A stretch of DNA of 64,000 bases from positions 22,577 through 86,576 of the IMG/VR virus record IMGVR_UViG_3300028423_001099. The stretch is one strand, 5' to 3'. The stretch's first letter is position 1. Each line of letters opens with the position of its first letter. This DNA is from a virus. Positions 33,709-41,010 of the stretch are shown here, piece by piece. Under the pieces are notes generated by a model. The model was not told where the DNA came from and made no database searches. It worked only from the letters and a program-made list of their open reading frames with translations. Both the position numbers and the translations under genes were made by a program.

Positions 33709-33715
33709 CACTGTT

Positions 33716-33743
33716 ATTATACGGTAAACTAGTGATATGTCAA
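33716..33743 (-). promoter_or_regulatory. Sigma70-like promoter
   Basis: TTGACA (33743-33738) and a perfect TATAAT (33721-33716) are 16 bases apart on the minus strand, in front of the gene starting at 33658. Confidence 0.75.
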
Positions 33744-33776
33744 CACAAAAGCTGATGTGCTATAACCTATTGAATC

Positions 33777-34589
33777 TTATGATTTTTTCTTGCGACCTGA
33801 TTTCATGTTGGCACACCAGTGAGCCATCTTCTGCTTCTCACCGGAACTGTTTTTGGCCATCTTTCTGAGATCAGTGATACTTTTGCTGCAGTCTACGCCT
33901 GCTCGTTTGGCTCTTCCTGGACGGCTTTTGCCTTTCTTTTTGCCATCTGCAAAGTTTTCTGCAACATCATCTTCGTTGGTGATCAGGTCTTTGCGAAATC
34001 CAAGCTCTTCTGGCATTTTGCCGTCTTTGATATGCCGATGCAGTTCTTGTTCCAGTCGGCGATAATCTATATCAGCCAACAAACTCAGCTGCCACAGCGT
34101 GCGCTGTAGTACATGGCTCCGTGATTTGTTCTGAAACTGAGGATTTTTGCTGTTCCTGCGATAGAGTTTTACAAAATACTCCAACACGCGGTCAACTTTG
34201 CTTTCGTTGACCTGCTGTTCAGCAAACTCATCACTGGTTTTATGGTCATATTCTGCACACAGATCTAACACACTTGCATCAAGCACTTTGATCACGTCTA
34301 CTGAGTTATAGCCCAGTTGCTGATATGCATCATATCTGTGATGACCATTGATGATGCGGTTATCCCGATCGATCACTATGGGCTTGACACCATCACTCTG
34401 TATGCGCTCTACAGTTTCTGCTGTGAGACCCGATACTCGCTCGCTCTGTGAAGGTACTAGTCTGCTCAGTGGCATGATGAGCTCTTTGGTGCGATGAGAT
34501 TTTTCTAGATCCTGCGCATTTACCTGAGGCATTTTATCTCTGGGTATCTCTAGGGGCGTTACCGTCTTTGCAATCTCACTGAATCTCAT
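33777..34589 (-). CDS. ParB-like (ParB/Srx fold) protein with leader and Lys/Cys-rich tail
   Basis: A 270-residue protein from ATG at 34589 (ATGA overlap with the upstream stop), starting MRFSEIAKTVTPLEIPRDKM. Residues ~40-110 carry a ParB/Srx-like core: LSRLVPSQSERVSGLTAETV, then KPIVIDRDNRIINGHHRYDA, where the GHHR motif is the family signature. The C-terminus is basic with two Cys (GVDCSKSITDLRKMAKN...AHWCANMKSGRKKKS). ParB/Srx domains bind or cut DNA or act as NTPases. A packaged DNA-binding role is inferred. Confidence 0.82.
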   Translation of the reverse strand: MRFSEIAKTVTPLEIPRDKMPQVNAQDLEKSHRTKELIMPLSRLVPSQSERVSGLTAETVERIQSDGVKPIVIDRDNRIINGHHRYDAYQQLGYNSVDVIKVLDASVLDLCAEYDHKTSDEFAEQQVNESKVDRVLEYFVKLYRRNSKNPQFQNKSRSHVLQRTLWQLSLLADIDYRRLEQELHRHIKDGKMPEELGFRKDLITNEDDVAENFADGKKKGKSRPGRAKRAGVDCSKSITDLRKMAKNSSGEKQKMAHWCANMKSGRKKKS

Positions 34590-36517
34590 TTTGAATACTT
34601 TTTCAGATAGTAGTTGACTGATTCTAGAACACGACCTACACGACCAGGTAACTGGTCTTGATCCTGCCATACATCACGACTGTCTTGTTGCGGCCACATA
34701 TAGATATACTTGCCCATGTACTCACCATCAACGCTGTCTTGTATCAGCATCCACCGCACACCACCAACATCATAAAGCTGATACTCTGCGGTATAACCCG
34801 GCATGACTCCCTCAAAATCAATGGTGCTGAGATCAGTAACAGGTACCCCGTTTTTCTTTACCCACCCAGCCACGCTGTTGACTTCAAGATGACTATTAGG
34901 ACCCATGCCGCCTAAATCACCAATCATGTAGATATCTTCAGTGGGGGTACGGGTGAATGAGCCAAACAGTTTTTTGCCCACGTGTCGTATCACACGAGAC
35001 ATATTGCCAGGCAAACTAGCTATTTGGTGAAATTTAGGACTCTGTACCCCATCGGTGGTTAGCTCTTTAGAGATCACCGCAGGAAGCGTGTCTGAGGTTA
35101 TTTCAACTGGCTCATAACCCACGTCATCTGTGTCATCCAGTTCAATATCCTGCAATCTGCTCATAGCGCCTACCATAGTATCTGTGGGTCTGATATTGGT
35201 GGTGGCACGAGCGGTGTCTGCTGCAGTGGCCTTTTTCACAGAGACCTTTTGTGTGGAAGCCCGATTATTAGAGGTGGCAGCAGGCATGGTATCTGTTTTA
35301 GGATTTAACAAATCGTCAAGATTGTTTGTATTATTTTTTGTTTGAGTTTTTGTTTTTGTTTGTGTTTTTGTGTTTTCAGTGAATTTTTGTTTTATAGATG
35401 GATGCAGTTTTTCCATGTACTGCTTGACCACAGAGCGTAAATCTACACAGTCGCCGCCCTCGGCACGCATAAGACGAAACTGTAACAACATTTCTGGATC
35501 TGGCACTGCTATATATGCTTCCATTTGAGAGCGTATGTCACTGGTGAGCAGCGGCTGACTCATTATCTGACGCAATTTGTACTCTGTGTCGTTGTCAGGC
35601 ACAGCCTCATCAACTTGTGCACTCTCTGTGATCAGTGAACGCCAGTGGCGTTCGCCTACCTTTGAAAGTTTCTGCCAGTTTGCCTGGCTGGTATACCAGC
35701 TGCCATTGCGGGCTAATTTAAAGCCCAGCTTCCTTAGATCAGCGTCCTTCCAGCTACCACGCAGTTCGCCGGGCTTGAGAAAATAAGGTTTGGTGTTCTC
35801 TGAAGTTTTCTTCTTGCGTTTCTTTTTCTTTTTGTCCGGAGAACCATATGCTGTCAACAGTGCAGCCATGTCTTGCTCTGCTTCTATGGTCTCTGAGGTT
35901 TTTTTCTTCTTCTTTTTGCCTGCACAATGCGCTCGTTGGCTAAAGCCTTTGGGATTTGAACAGTTGATAGAGTCTTTGTATTTTTTACTCCATGCTTCGT
36001 TGATCACATCGCTGTTCAATTCAGCCATAACTTGTAACTGTTCACCTAAACTGAGACGATCAAAACGATCAAACACACTCTCTTCTACTTGAGGTATAGC
36101 AACCTTGCTTTGTGGATCAAGTGCATAGATTTTTTCAGTGCGCTCGTCCTGTACTATCACTGAATCTTCTGCGTCATTAGGTAGATCAGGATCAAGCTCA
36201 TTGGCAGGGCTAATCACACGCACACTATTTCCTTGCTCGCTGGGAAACACAGCATCTTTTTCCAGTTGATTGGCCTGCATTATCTGTGCTTCTGGCTCGT
36301 CTGATTCTTGATCGGTGCCTTGTGTGTTAGGGCTCGGCGATGGAGCACTACTAGGAGCGTTGCTGGGAGCAGTGCTTGGACTAGCACTGGGTTTTTGTGT
36401 GGTAGACCGGCTTTGAGCACTTGCACCAGTTTGTTGCTGTGACACAGGCGTAGACTCACCGGAGGTCATGCCATACTCAAAAATGTCTTTTTGTCTGTTA
36501 AACTCTGACAGTTTCAT
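34586..36517 (-). CDS. Large leader-bearing protein with low-complexity and Cys/Lys module
   Basis: A 643-residue protein. It starts MKLSEFNRQKDIFEYGM, then a Ser/Pro/Ala/Gln low-complexity stretch (~18-85). Near residue 185 it has SINCSNPKGFSQRAHCAGKK followed by Lys runs, a basic two-Cys module found in several proteins here. A second Lys-rich run lies ~50 residues on. A KTQTKTKTQTK tract near residue 395 reflects a T-rich DNA repeat at 35330-35385. The C-terminal 200 residues look folded (SLPGNMSRVIRHVGKKLFG). Function is unknown. Confidence 0.78.
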   Translation of the reverse strand: MKLSEFNRQKDIFEYGMTSGESTPVSQQQTGASAQSRSTTQKPSASPSTAPSNAPSSAPSPSPNTQGTDQESDEPEAQIMQANQLEKDAVFPSEQGNSVRVISPANELDPDLPNDAEDSVIVQDERTEKIYALDPQSKVAIPQVEESVFDRFDRLSLGEQLQVMAELNSDVINEAWSKKYKDSINCSNPKGFSQRAHCAGKKKKKKTSETIEAEQDMAALLTAYGSPDKKKKKRKKKTSENTKPYFLKPGELRGSWKDADLRKLGFKLARNGSWYTSQANWQKLSKVGERHWRSLITESAQVDEAVPDNDTEYKLRQIMSQPLLTSDIRSQMEAYIAVPDPEMLLQFRLMRAEGGDCVDLRSVVKQYMEKLHPSIKQKFTENTKTQTKTKTQTKNNTNNLDDLLNPKTDTMPAATSNNRASTQKVSVKKATAADTARATTNIRPTDTMVGAMSRLQDIELDDTDDVGYEPVEITSDTLPAVISKELTTDGVQSPKFHQIASLPGNMSRVIRHVGKKLFGSFTRTPTEDIYMIGDLGGMGPNSHLEVNSVAGWVKKNGVPVTDLSTIDFEGVMPGYTAEYQLYDVGGVRWMLIQDSVDGEYMGKYIYMWPQQDSRDVWQDQDQLPGRVGRVLESVNYYLKKYSK

Positions 36518-36520
36518 GGA

Positions 36521-36799
36521 TCACCTATTCAGTGTTTTTAATCTACGACTAGCAGGATTCATGCGCTTGGTCCTGCGTGCCTTGCGTGCCATTCTTTTGC
36601 CAAACTTGGCCTTTGACTTCTTCAATGTGAGACGTTTTTTGATGTCGATGGGCGCACTGCATTGCGAAGCTTTGCTAACAACTCTGCCCTTGCGTCTGCC
36701 ACTGGTACATCGCACTGCACGTTTGATCTTGTTGCCACTGCGACGCCACACCATTTTGGCTTCAACCAGCAAGCCTTCTGTGAGCTCTGCTACCTTCAT
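36521..36799 (-). CDS. Very basic small protein with cleavable-looking leader
   Basis: A 92-residue protein starting MKVAELTEGLLVEAKMVWRR. LLVE|A after the leader matches the (L/I)xE site cut by T4 prohead protease, which would release a strongly basic ~78-residue protein. The mature part has two Cys (RCTSGRRKGRV and KASQCSAPID) and ends with Arg/Lys-rich helices (KRMARKARRTKRMNPASRR). I recall homologues in many marine T4-like phages. DNA binding in the head is a reasonable inference. Confidence 0.82.
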   Translation of the reverse strand: MKVAELTEGLLVEAKMVWRRSGNKIKRAVRCTSGRRKGRVVSKASQCSAPIDIKKRLTLKKSKAKFGKRMARKARRTKRMNPASRRLKTLNR

Positions 36800-37044
36800 A
36801 CTGCCAACATCCTAAACACAATAGATCCCACTGTGGCCAACAGCGTGGTTACTGTGACACCCACAATGGCAACAATCCAGCTTTCCAGCTTGTCCAGTCT
36901 CTGTTTGGTGTACTGTTTAAACTCACGCAACTCTGTGGTGATGTTCTCAATGCGCAACATATCAGCAATGATGTGTGCTTCCACGTTGCCTGATTCAATG
37001 TACAATTGAGCCTTGCGTTCAAATTCGTTTTGTTTGTCAGACAT
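36796..37044 (-). CDS. Coiled-coil membrane protein, XhlA/holin-like
   Basis: An 82-residue protein. Residues 1-50 form a charged helix (ENITTELREFKQYTKQRLDK). Residues ~55-80 are a single hydrophobic segment (SWIVAIVGVTVTTLLATVGS). This layout is that of XhlA-type haemolysin/holin accessory proteins, which sit in the inner membrane. It overlaps neighbours by 4 and 1 bases. Lysis function is plausible but unproven. Confidence 0.7.
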   Translation of the reverse strand: MSDKQNEFERKAQLYIESGNVEAHIIADMLRIENITTELREFKQYTKQRLDKLESWIVAIVGVTVTTLLATVGSIVFRMLAV

Positions 37045-37451
37045 TATAGTAGATCCTGTTTGGTAAATTCTGTGTTCACAGAGCCAGAAGTGCTAATTGT
37101 GCCGCTGTTAAGCACAATGCCATCTAGTTCGTCAATCAGCGTGCCAACTGTGTGCACGTCTTCTCGTTCAAAAGCAAACTTGAAGATCCATCCGGCGCCT
37201 GTGAGACTGGGAGCACCAAAGCTCTCCAAAACATTGGCACCCACTCCGTTCAAGTATACAGGGTTATTCATGATCACAGGCATAGCACGCAGTGCAATAA
37301 CCTGCACTACGCTTTCAAAGTCTTTTTGACTATCATCTGCAAAGTCGCCGGTCTGTGTGATGTCTAACTTGGTGTACAATGTGAAATACTCGATGTTGCC
37401 TGTGAGCACTTCCGAGCTTGCCATTGCACCTGGTCGATCACTTAAAGCCAT
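37044..37451 (-). CDS. Virion-type hypothetical protein
   Basis: A 135-residue protein starting MALSDRPGAMASSEVLTGNI with a beta-rich body (VIALRAMPVIMNNPVYLNGV; PSLTGAGWIFKFAFEREDVH). GGAG precedes the ATG, and an exact late octamer lies 23 bases upstream. Late timing and composition suggest a structural protein. No family is named. Confidence 0.75.
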   Translation of the reverse strand: MALSDRPGAMASSEVLTGNIEYFTLYTKLDITQTGDFADDSQKDFESVVQVIALRAMPVIMNNPVYLNGVGANVLESFGAPSLTGAGWIFKFAFEREDVHTVGTLIDELDGIVLNSGTISTSGSVNTEFTKQDLL

Positions 37452-37474
37452 AGTTGAAACTCCGTTATTGCTAG

Positions 37475-37482
37475 TATTTATC
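37475..37482 (-). promoter_or_regulatory. Late promoter octamer GATAAATA
   Basis: The exact octamer on the minus strand lies 23 bases before the ATG at 37451, just past a strong terminator of the preceding gene. Confidence 0.75.
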
Positions 37483-37517
37483 TATATCGGAGATTTCTAT
37501 GTTGATGCCACAGCCAA

Positions 37518-37544
37518 GAAAAAGCCCTCCTAGGAGGGCTTTTT
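37518..37544 (-). terminator. Rho-independent terminator (symmetrical)
   Basis: An 18-base perfect palindrome (37523-37540, AGCCCTCC/GGAGGGCT with TA centre) is flanked by A-run and T-run on both sides, so it can act in either direction. It lies 21 bases past the stop at 37566 and isolates that gene. Confidence 0.9.
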
Positions 37545-37565
37545 GCATTCTAGCAAGGTCTACGT

Positions 37566-37889
37566 TTACAGTGCAACAGCGAACACACCTTGTTGAACGT
37601 TTGCGCTGGCAAATTGACCTTGCAGTGCAGTTTCCAACACGCCTGCGCTTACACCGCCAACTTCTGTGGCAACGTACAAGATATTTGCGTCGTCTGCGTC
37701 TGCATCCAAGATCACCAAGTTAGCAACACTCTGTAGCAGCTGTGATGCAACTTCGCCGTCTTTGGGTTCGCCGTTTGCATGAAAGCCGAAATCACTGATG
37801 TCAGTCCCTGCGTCTACCCAAAAAAATGAAAGATCACCTGACAGAAACTGGTCTGATGCAGCTGATCCATTTACTCTAATCTGTGCCAT
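37566..37889 (-). CDS. Virion-type hypothetical protein, single-gene late unit
   Basis: A 107-residue acidic protein starting MAQIRVNGSAASDQFLSGDL. AGGAG precedes the ATG, an exact late octamer lies 47 bases upstream and a strong terminator follows, so it is made alone and probably in quantity. I recall similar proteins (MAQIRxNGTAASDQFL) in cyanophages and other marine T4-like phages without assigned function. A head decoration or tail role is possible. Confidence 0.82.
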   Translation of the reverse strand: MAQIRVNGSAASDQFLSGDLSFFWVDAGTDISDFGFHANGEPKDGEVASQLLQSVANLVILDADADDANILYVATEVGGVSAGVLETALQGQFASANVQQGVFAVAL

Positions 37890-37936
37890 TGTACTTCTCC
37901 TAAATGTTTACTAGGCAAACCTGTTGCCTTTGCTTT

Positions 37937-37944
37937 TATTTATC
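37937..37944 (-). promoter_or_regulatory. Late promoter octamer GATAAATA
   Basis: The exact octamer on the minus strand lies 47 bases before the ATG at 37889. Confidence 0.75.
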
Positions 37945-37966
37945 TTTTTTGTTAATTTAGCTGGTG

Positions 37967-38404
37967 CTACTTTTTGGTAGCTTTGGTGAATTTGTCGCCA
38001 ATTTTTTCGCCACGTTGCCAGGCTTTTTGCATAGTGCCTAGTGCGCCCTTGAATTGCTTGCCTCCGGCGTCAACAGCGCCCTTGAATTTGCTATCTTTGG
38101 GTACAGTCTTTTTTTGCTGGGGTTCAGCAGCTTGCATGGCATCTTGATACTCTTTGTCTCTGATTGCTTGCATTTTTTTACGCTGTTTTTCAATTTTCTT
38201 GCGTTCTTTTTCAGACTTTTTTTCGAGGTCTTTGCGTGCAAGGCGCTCAGCTGCTCTTTGTGCACTGTCAACTGTGGTGTGAGCTCGATTGTATCTTGTC
38301 TGCTGAAAATATTTTGCTGCAGGATCGTTGGTTGCCACAAGGCTTCTGTACACTGCCTCTGCTTCTCCTTGATCTACCTCTTCAAATAATTCTTGAATCT
38401 TCAT
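37967..38404 (-). CDS. Basic coiled-coil protein with leader MKIQELFEEV
   Basis: A 145-residue protein starting MKIQELFEEVDQGEAEAVYR. Residues ~50-95 are a long Lys/Glu/Gln helix (RLARKDLEKKSEKERKKIEK). The C-terminus is Lys/Gly rich (KGALGTMQKAWQRGEKIGDK). No Cys module is present. It has a late octamer that overlaps the stop of the upstream gene. Function is unknown. The leader and basic charge suit an internal head protein. Confidence 0.78.
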   Translation of the reverse strand: MKIQELFEEVDQGEAEAVYRSLVATNDPAAKYFQQTRYNRAHTTVDSAQRAAERLARKDLEKKSEKERKKIEKQRKKMQAIRDKEYQDAMQAAEPQQKKTVPKDSKFKGAVDAGGKQFKGALGTMQKAWQRGEKIGDKFTKATKK

Positions 38405-38428
38405 GGATATACCACCTGTGATTTACAA

Positions 38429-39121
38429 CTATTTATCAGTGTTGTTTGCTGTTGAAAGCAGTGGCTTGATGCCATATTTGACCAACTCGGCTCGTCTTGA
38501 ACCTCCGGTGGTAATCCTCATCATCTCAGTGTTTACCCGTTTGAAGAAAGACATTTTTTCCTTGTGGGCCATGGTGTGCCAGGTTATGGCCATGCGCCTG
38601 AGAGTCTTGTATCGTGGATTGCGTATCTTGAGCTGTGTTTCCAATCTATATAGATAGCTTACTGCAAGCCCCGTGGTATCATCACCTGTGGCAATGCGTC
38701 TGAGAAAATCCACATGCTGACGACGATTAAAGCTCAAAGAGTCCAAGAAATCTCTGCTGTCGGTGTGTTTTCTAAGACTTATCTGACTGCTGTGATCTAC
38801 CAGTGCAGTATAAGCCAACAGATAGATGTCGGTGGCAAAAGTCCTAAACAAGGAGTAGGTGCCATACTGTATAGTGCGATAAGCATAGTCTCTGGCATAC
38901 TGTTCGGTGTTTTGTTCTTGTGCTAACACATACAACAACATGGTGTGTATGAACAAGAGATCAGCAATATCTCTGCCTGAGAGTATGCCAAAACTGCGAG
39001 TGCTACGATACAACAATGCTTCGCACAACTCGGTGTCAATAAGTTGAAAACGGTTGCTACTGCCTAGCACCTGTTTGCGAATGTCAGAGAAGCTATTGTT
39101 CATATCATTGCTCTGGGTCAT
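38429..39121 (-). CDS. Helical hypothetical protein
   Basis: A 230-residue protein starting MTQSNDMNNSFSDIRKQVLG; a later Met gives MNNSFSDIRK. It is Arg/Tyr/Leu rich and helical (RDIADLLFIHTMLLYVLAQE; YSLFRTFATDIYLLAYTALV). No family is known. The start overlaps the stop of the repeat protein by ATGA. A decayed copy of its first residues (MSLSNDMNNSF) survives at 40731 after the second repeat array, showing the pair was duplicated. Confidence 0.75.
   Translation of the reverse strand: MTQSNDMNNSFSDIRKQVLGSSNRFQLIDTELCEALLYRSTRSFGILSGRDIADLLFIHTMLLYVLAQEQNTEQYARDYAYRTIQYGTYSLFRTFATDIYLLAYTALVDHSSQISLRKHTDSRDFLDSLSFNRRQHVDFLRRIATGDDTTGLAVSYLYRLETQLKIRNPRYKTLRRMAITWHTMAHKEKMSFFKRVNTEMMRITTGGSRRAELVKYGIKPLLSTANNTDK
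38430..38437 (-). promoter_or_regulatory. Late promoter octamer GATAAATA overlapping a stop codon
   Basis: The octamer encodes Asp-Lys and part of the TAG stop of the upstream gene. It lies 25 bases before the ATG at 38404. Confidence 0.7.
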
Positions 39122-39945
39122 AGCTTGATTCCAAATAGTTGTTCATAGTCTTCTTGGTATTCACTACCACGAATGGCTGGTTCTCCTTCTGGGAACCTCT
39201 CTTCTAAGACACGTAGGGCATACAGATAGCTATACCATGCACTTGTTGCAATGGCTGGTTCGCCTTGGGGGAATCTCTCACTGAGGACATGTTTGGCATA
39301 CCCGAAGCTATACTCTGCATCCCCAGCAATAGCTGGTTCTCCTTCTGGGAATCTCGCACCGAGGACATCTTCGGCATACCCGAGGCTATACCGTGCATCG
39401 TCAGCAATAGCTGGTTCTCCTTCTGGGAATCTCTCACCGAGGACATTTCTGGCATACAGATAGCTATACCGTGCATCGCCAGCTATGGCTGGTTCGCCTT
39501 CTGGGAATCTCGCTTCTAGGACATCCAGGACATACCGATAGCTATGCCCTGCGCTCTCAGCTATGGCTGGTTCTCCTTCTGGGAATCTCCCACCGAGGAC
39601 ATTTCTGGCATACAGAAAGCTATACGCTGCATCCCCAGCTATGGCTGGTTCGCCAGCTGGGAATCTTCCTTCCACAACACCTTCGGCATACCGATAGCTA
39701 TACTTTGCATCTTCAGCTATGGCTGGTTCGCCAGCTGGGAATCTTCCTTCCACAACACCTTCGGCATACCGATAGCTATACTTTGCATCTTCAGCTATGG
39801 CTGGTTCTCCTGCTTGGAATCTCCCATGGAGGACTTGTCTGGCATACCGATAGCTATTGCTTGTGTTCTGGAAATCCACTGAGGAAATCAATATCTCTAC
39901 TTTCAATAGGGTCATCTTGTTCATCCATAAATTGACCCGATTCAT
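39118..39945 (-). CDS. Protein of nine 26-residue RFPEGEPAIA repeats
   Basis: The in-frame array has nine 26-residue units with consensus YSYRYAxxVLxxRFPEGEPAIAxxAx, ending GSEYQEDYEQLFGIKL. The repeat part covers residues ~30-265 of the 275-residue version. Tyr/Arg-rich helix alternating with a Gly-Glu-Pro turn suggests a solenoid. The true start is uncertain. ATGs at 39945, 39924 and 39915 all lie inside the overlapping upstream gene and lack the MSLNLY start of the sister protein at 41771, so the gene may have lost its own 5' end. Function is unknown. Confidence 0.6.
   Translation of the reverse strand: MNRVNLWMNKMTLLKVEILISSVDFQNTSNSYRYARQVLHGRFQAGEPAIAEDAKYSYRYAEGVVEGRFPAGEPAIAEDAKYSYRYAEGVVEGRFPAGEPAIAGDAAYSFLYARNVLGGRFPEGEPAIAESAGHSYRYVLDVLEARFPEGEPAIAGDARYSYLYARNVLGERFPEGEPAIADDARYSLGYAEDVLGARFPEGEPAIAGDAEYSFGYAKHVLSERFPQGEPAIATSAWYSYLYALRVLEERFPEGEPAIRGSEYQEDYEQLFGIKL
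39157..39858 (-). repeat. Tandem 78-bp repeat array, nine copies
   Basis: Nine 78-base units run without interruption. Units two and three from the 5' end (39625-39780) are nearly identical, which points to recent expansion. Confidence 0.9.
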
Positions 39946-40648
39946 AATGCAGCAAGAACTTTCTGGGATTTTCCTTGAACAAGTCCACACTGATCTGATA
40001 TACTGTGCCATCTTTAGAATAACTATCAAACCGTTCGCCACGTCCGGTGGTTGTGCACCATTCAATCGAGTCCTTGTCGGTGTTAAGCCAGGCAAGATAG
40101 TTCATGGCGGCTTGGCTTTTGGGCACATGAACCCTGTACCTGCTGCCGTCAATGATGGCTTCTATCTCGCCTTCTCGATAATCAGCTTCTTTGTTGCGTT
40201 TACGTTCCTGCCGTGCACTAGTAGGAGCGTCTGCCTGTTGCAGTGGTTGCACTGCTCGACGAATATCACTGAGCCGCTTGTACTGATTGATGTCTTTGAT
40301 TTCCAGACGATTTTGATATTGCTGAAATCCGCTCAGTGTCTGAAAAACAGCTTCACGATCTTCCACACTAAAATCGCCATCGATATATCTGTCAACTATC
40401 CAGTTTAAATATTTGCTATATTCAGTAGGATCAAAATCAGCAATGGCTCGCAACACTGGCTCTGCGGGATGAGATTCGGGATCTTCCTGATTATTGCTGG
40501 CCACAGTGCTGTCTACATCTGCAGCACGATCTGCCTGTGCAGCTTGTAACAGTTTGTCCATCTTCTGTTTGTTTTTGAGAATACCTTGAACTTTGGTCTC
40601 TGCATACTCAAGAAGAAGGTGTCCTCCTATGATCTCAAATATTTTCAT
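39854..40648 (-). CDS. Leader-bearing hypothetical protein (MKIFEIIGGH)
   Basis: A 264-residue protein starting MKIFEIIGGHLLLEYAETKV, where LLLE is a possible prohead-protease-type site. The middle is helical and charged. The C-terminal third contains YLAWLNTDKDSIEWCTTTGR and YSKDGTVYQISVDLF, a pattern I associate with a widespread phage domain that appears in proteins with similar leaders. AGGAAAC precedes the ATG, and a late octamer lies 30 bases upstream. The last bases join the repeat array, and its TAG is formed at that junction. Confidence 0.75.
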   Translation of the reverse strand: MKIFEIIGGHLLLEYAETKVQGILKNKQKMDKLLQAAQADRAADVDSTVASNNQEDPESHPAEPVLRAIADFDPTEYSKYLNWIVDRYIDGDFSVEDREAVFQTLSGFQQYQNRLEIKDINQYKRLSDIRRAVQPLQQADAPTSARQERKRNKEADYREGEIEAIIDGSRYRVHVPKSQAAMNYLAWLNTDKDSIEWCTTTGRGERFDSYSKDGTVYQISVDLFKENPRKFLLHYESGQFMDEQDDPIESRDIDFLSGFPEHKQ

Positions 40649-40678
40649 AAAATGTTTCCTATATAGTGCTTTACGGTG

Positions 40679-40686
40679 TATTTATC
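40679..40686 (-). promoter_or_regulatory. Late promoter octamer GATAAATA
   Basis: The exact octamer on the minus strand lies 30 bases before the ATG at 40648. It also sits in the decayed copy of the gene that follows the second repeat array. Confidence 0.65.
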
Positions 40687-40727
40687 AAACACTTTAGTAA
40701 AACTATTATTCATATCATTGCTCAGGC

Positions 40728-41010
40728 TCATAACTTGATTCCAACTAGTTCTTCGTAGTCTTCTTGGTATTCACTACCACGGATGGCTGGTTCTCCTTGG
40801 GGGAATCTCTCTTCTAGGACATCTTCGGCATACAGATAGCTATACTCTGCGCTCTCAGCTATGGCTGGTTCTCCTTGGGGGAATCTCTCTTCTAGGACAT
40901 CTTCGGCATACCGATAGCTATACTTTGCATCTTCAGCTATGGCTGGTTCTCCTGCTTGGAATCTCCCATGGAGGACTTGTCTGGCATACCGATAGCTATT
41001 TCAGGCTCAC
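40728..41010 (-). pseudogene. Decayed copy of the RFPEGEPAIA repeat gene
   Basis: The frame from 41000 to the TGA at 40728-40730 encodes three repeat units and the ending EYQEDYEELVGIKL, but it has no start codon and is preceded by an in-frame TGA. At 41010 the sequence GTGAGCCTGAA matches the start of the MSLNLY genes, but reading it gives Met-Ser-Leu-Lys-stop. This looks like an internal deletion that joined the start of a repeat gene to its repeats out of frame. Downstream, ATGAGCCTGAGCAATGA at 40731 preserves the first codons of a copy of the 38429-39121 gene. Confidence 0.75.
40767..41000 (-). repeat. Second 78-bp repeat array, three copies
   Basis: The first unit is essentially the same DNA as the first unit of the nine-copy array (39781-39858), including the breakpoint sequence AATAGCTATCGG. 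The array is a partial duplication. Confidence 0.85.

Noticed and set aside
39471-39935. Long plus-strand frames across the 78-bp repeats
   Set aside because: 78 is divisible by three, so every frame of the repeat stays open. The minus-strand frame has the complete family relative and start/stop overlaps.
39946-40095. N-terminal extension of the nine-repeat protein
   Set aside because: These residues are the antiphase reading of the well-supported 39854-40648 gene and bear no likeness to the N-terminus of the complete family member at 41771.
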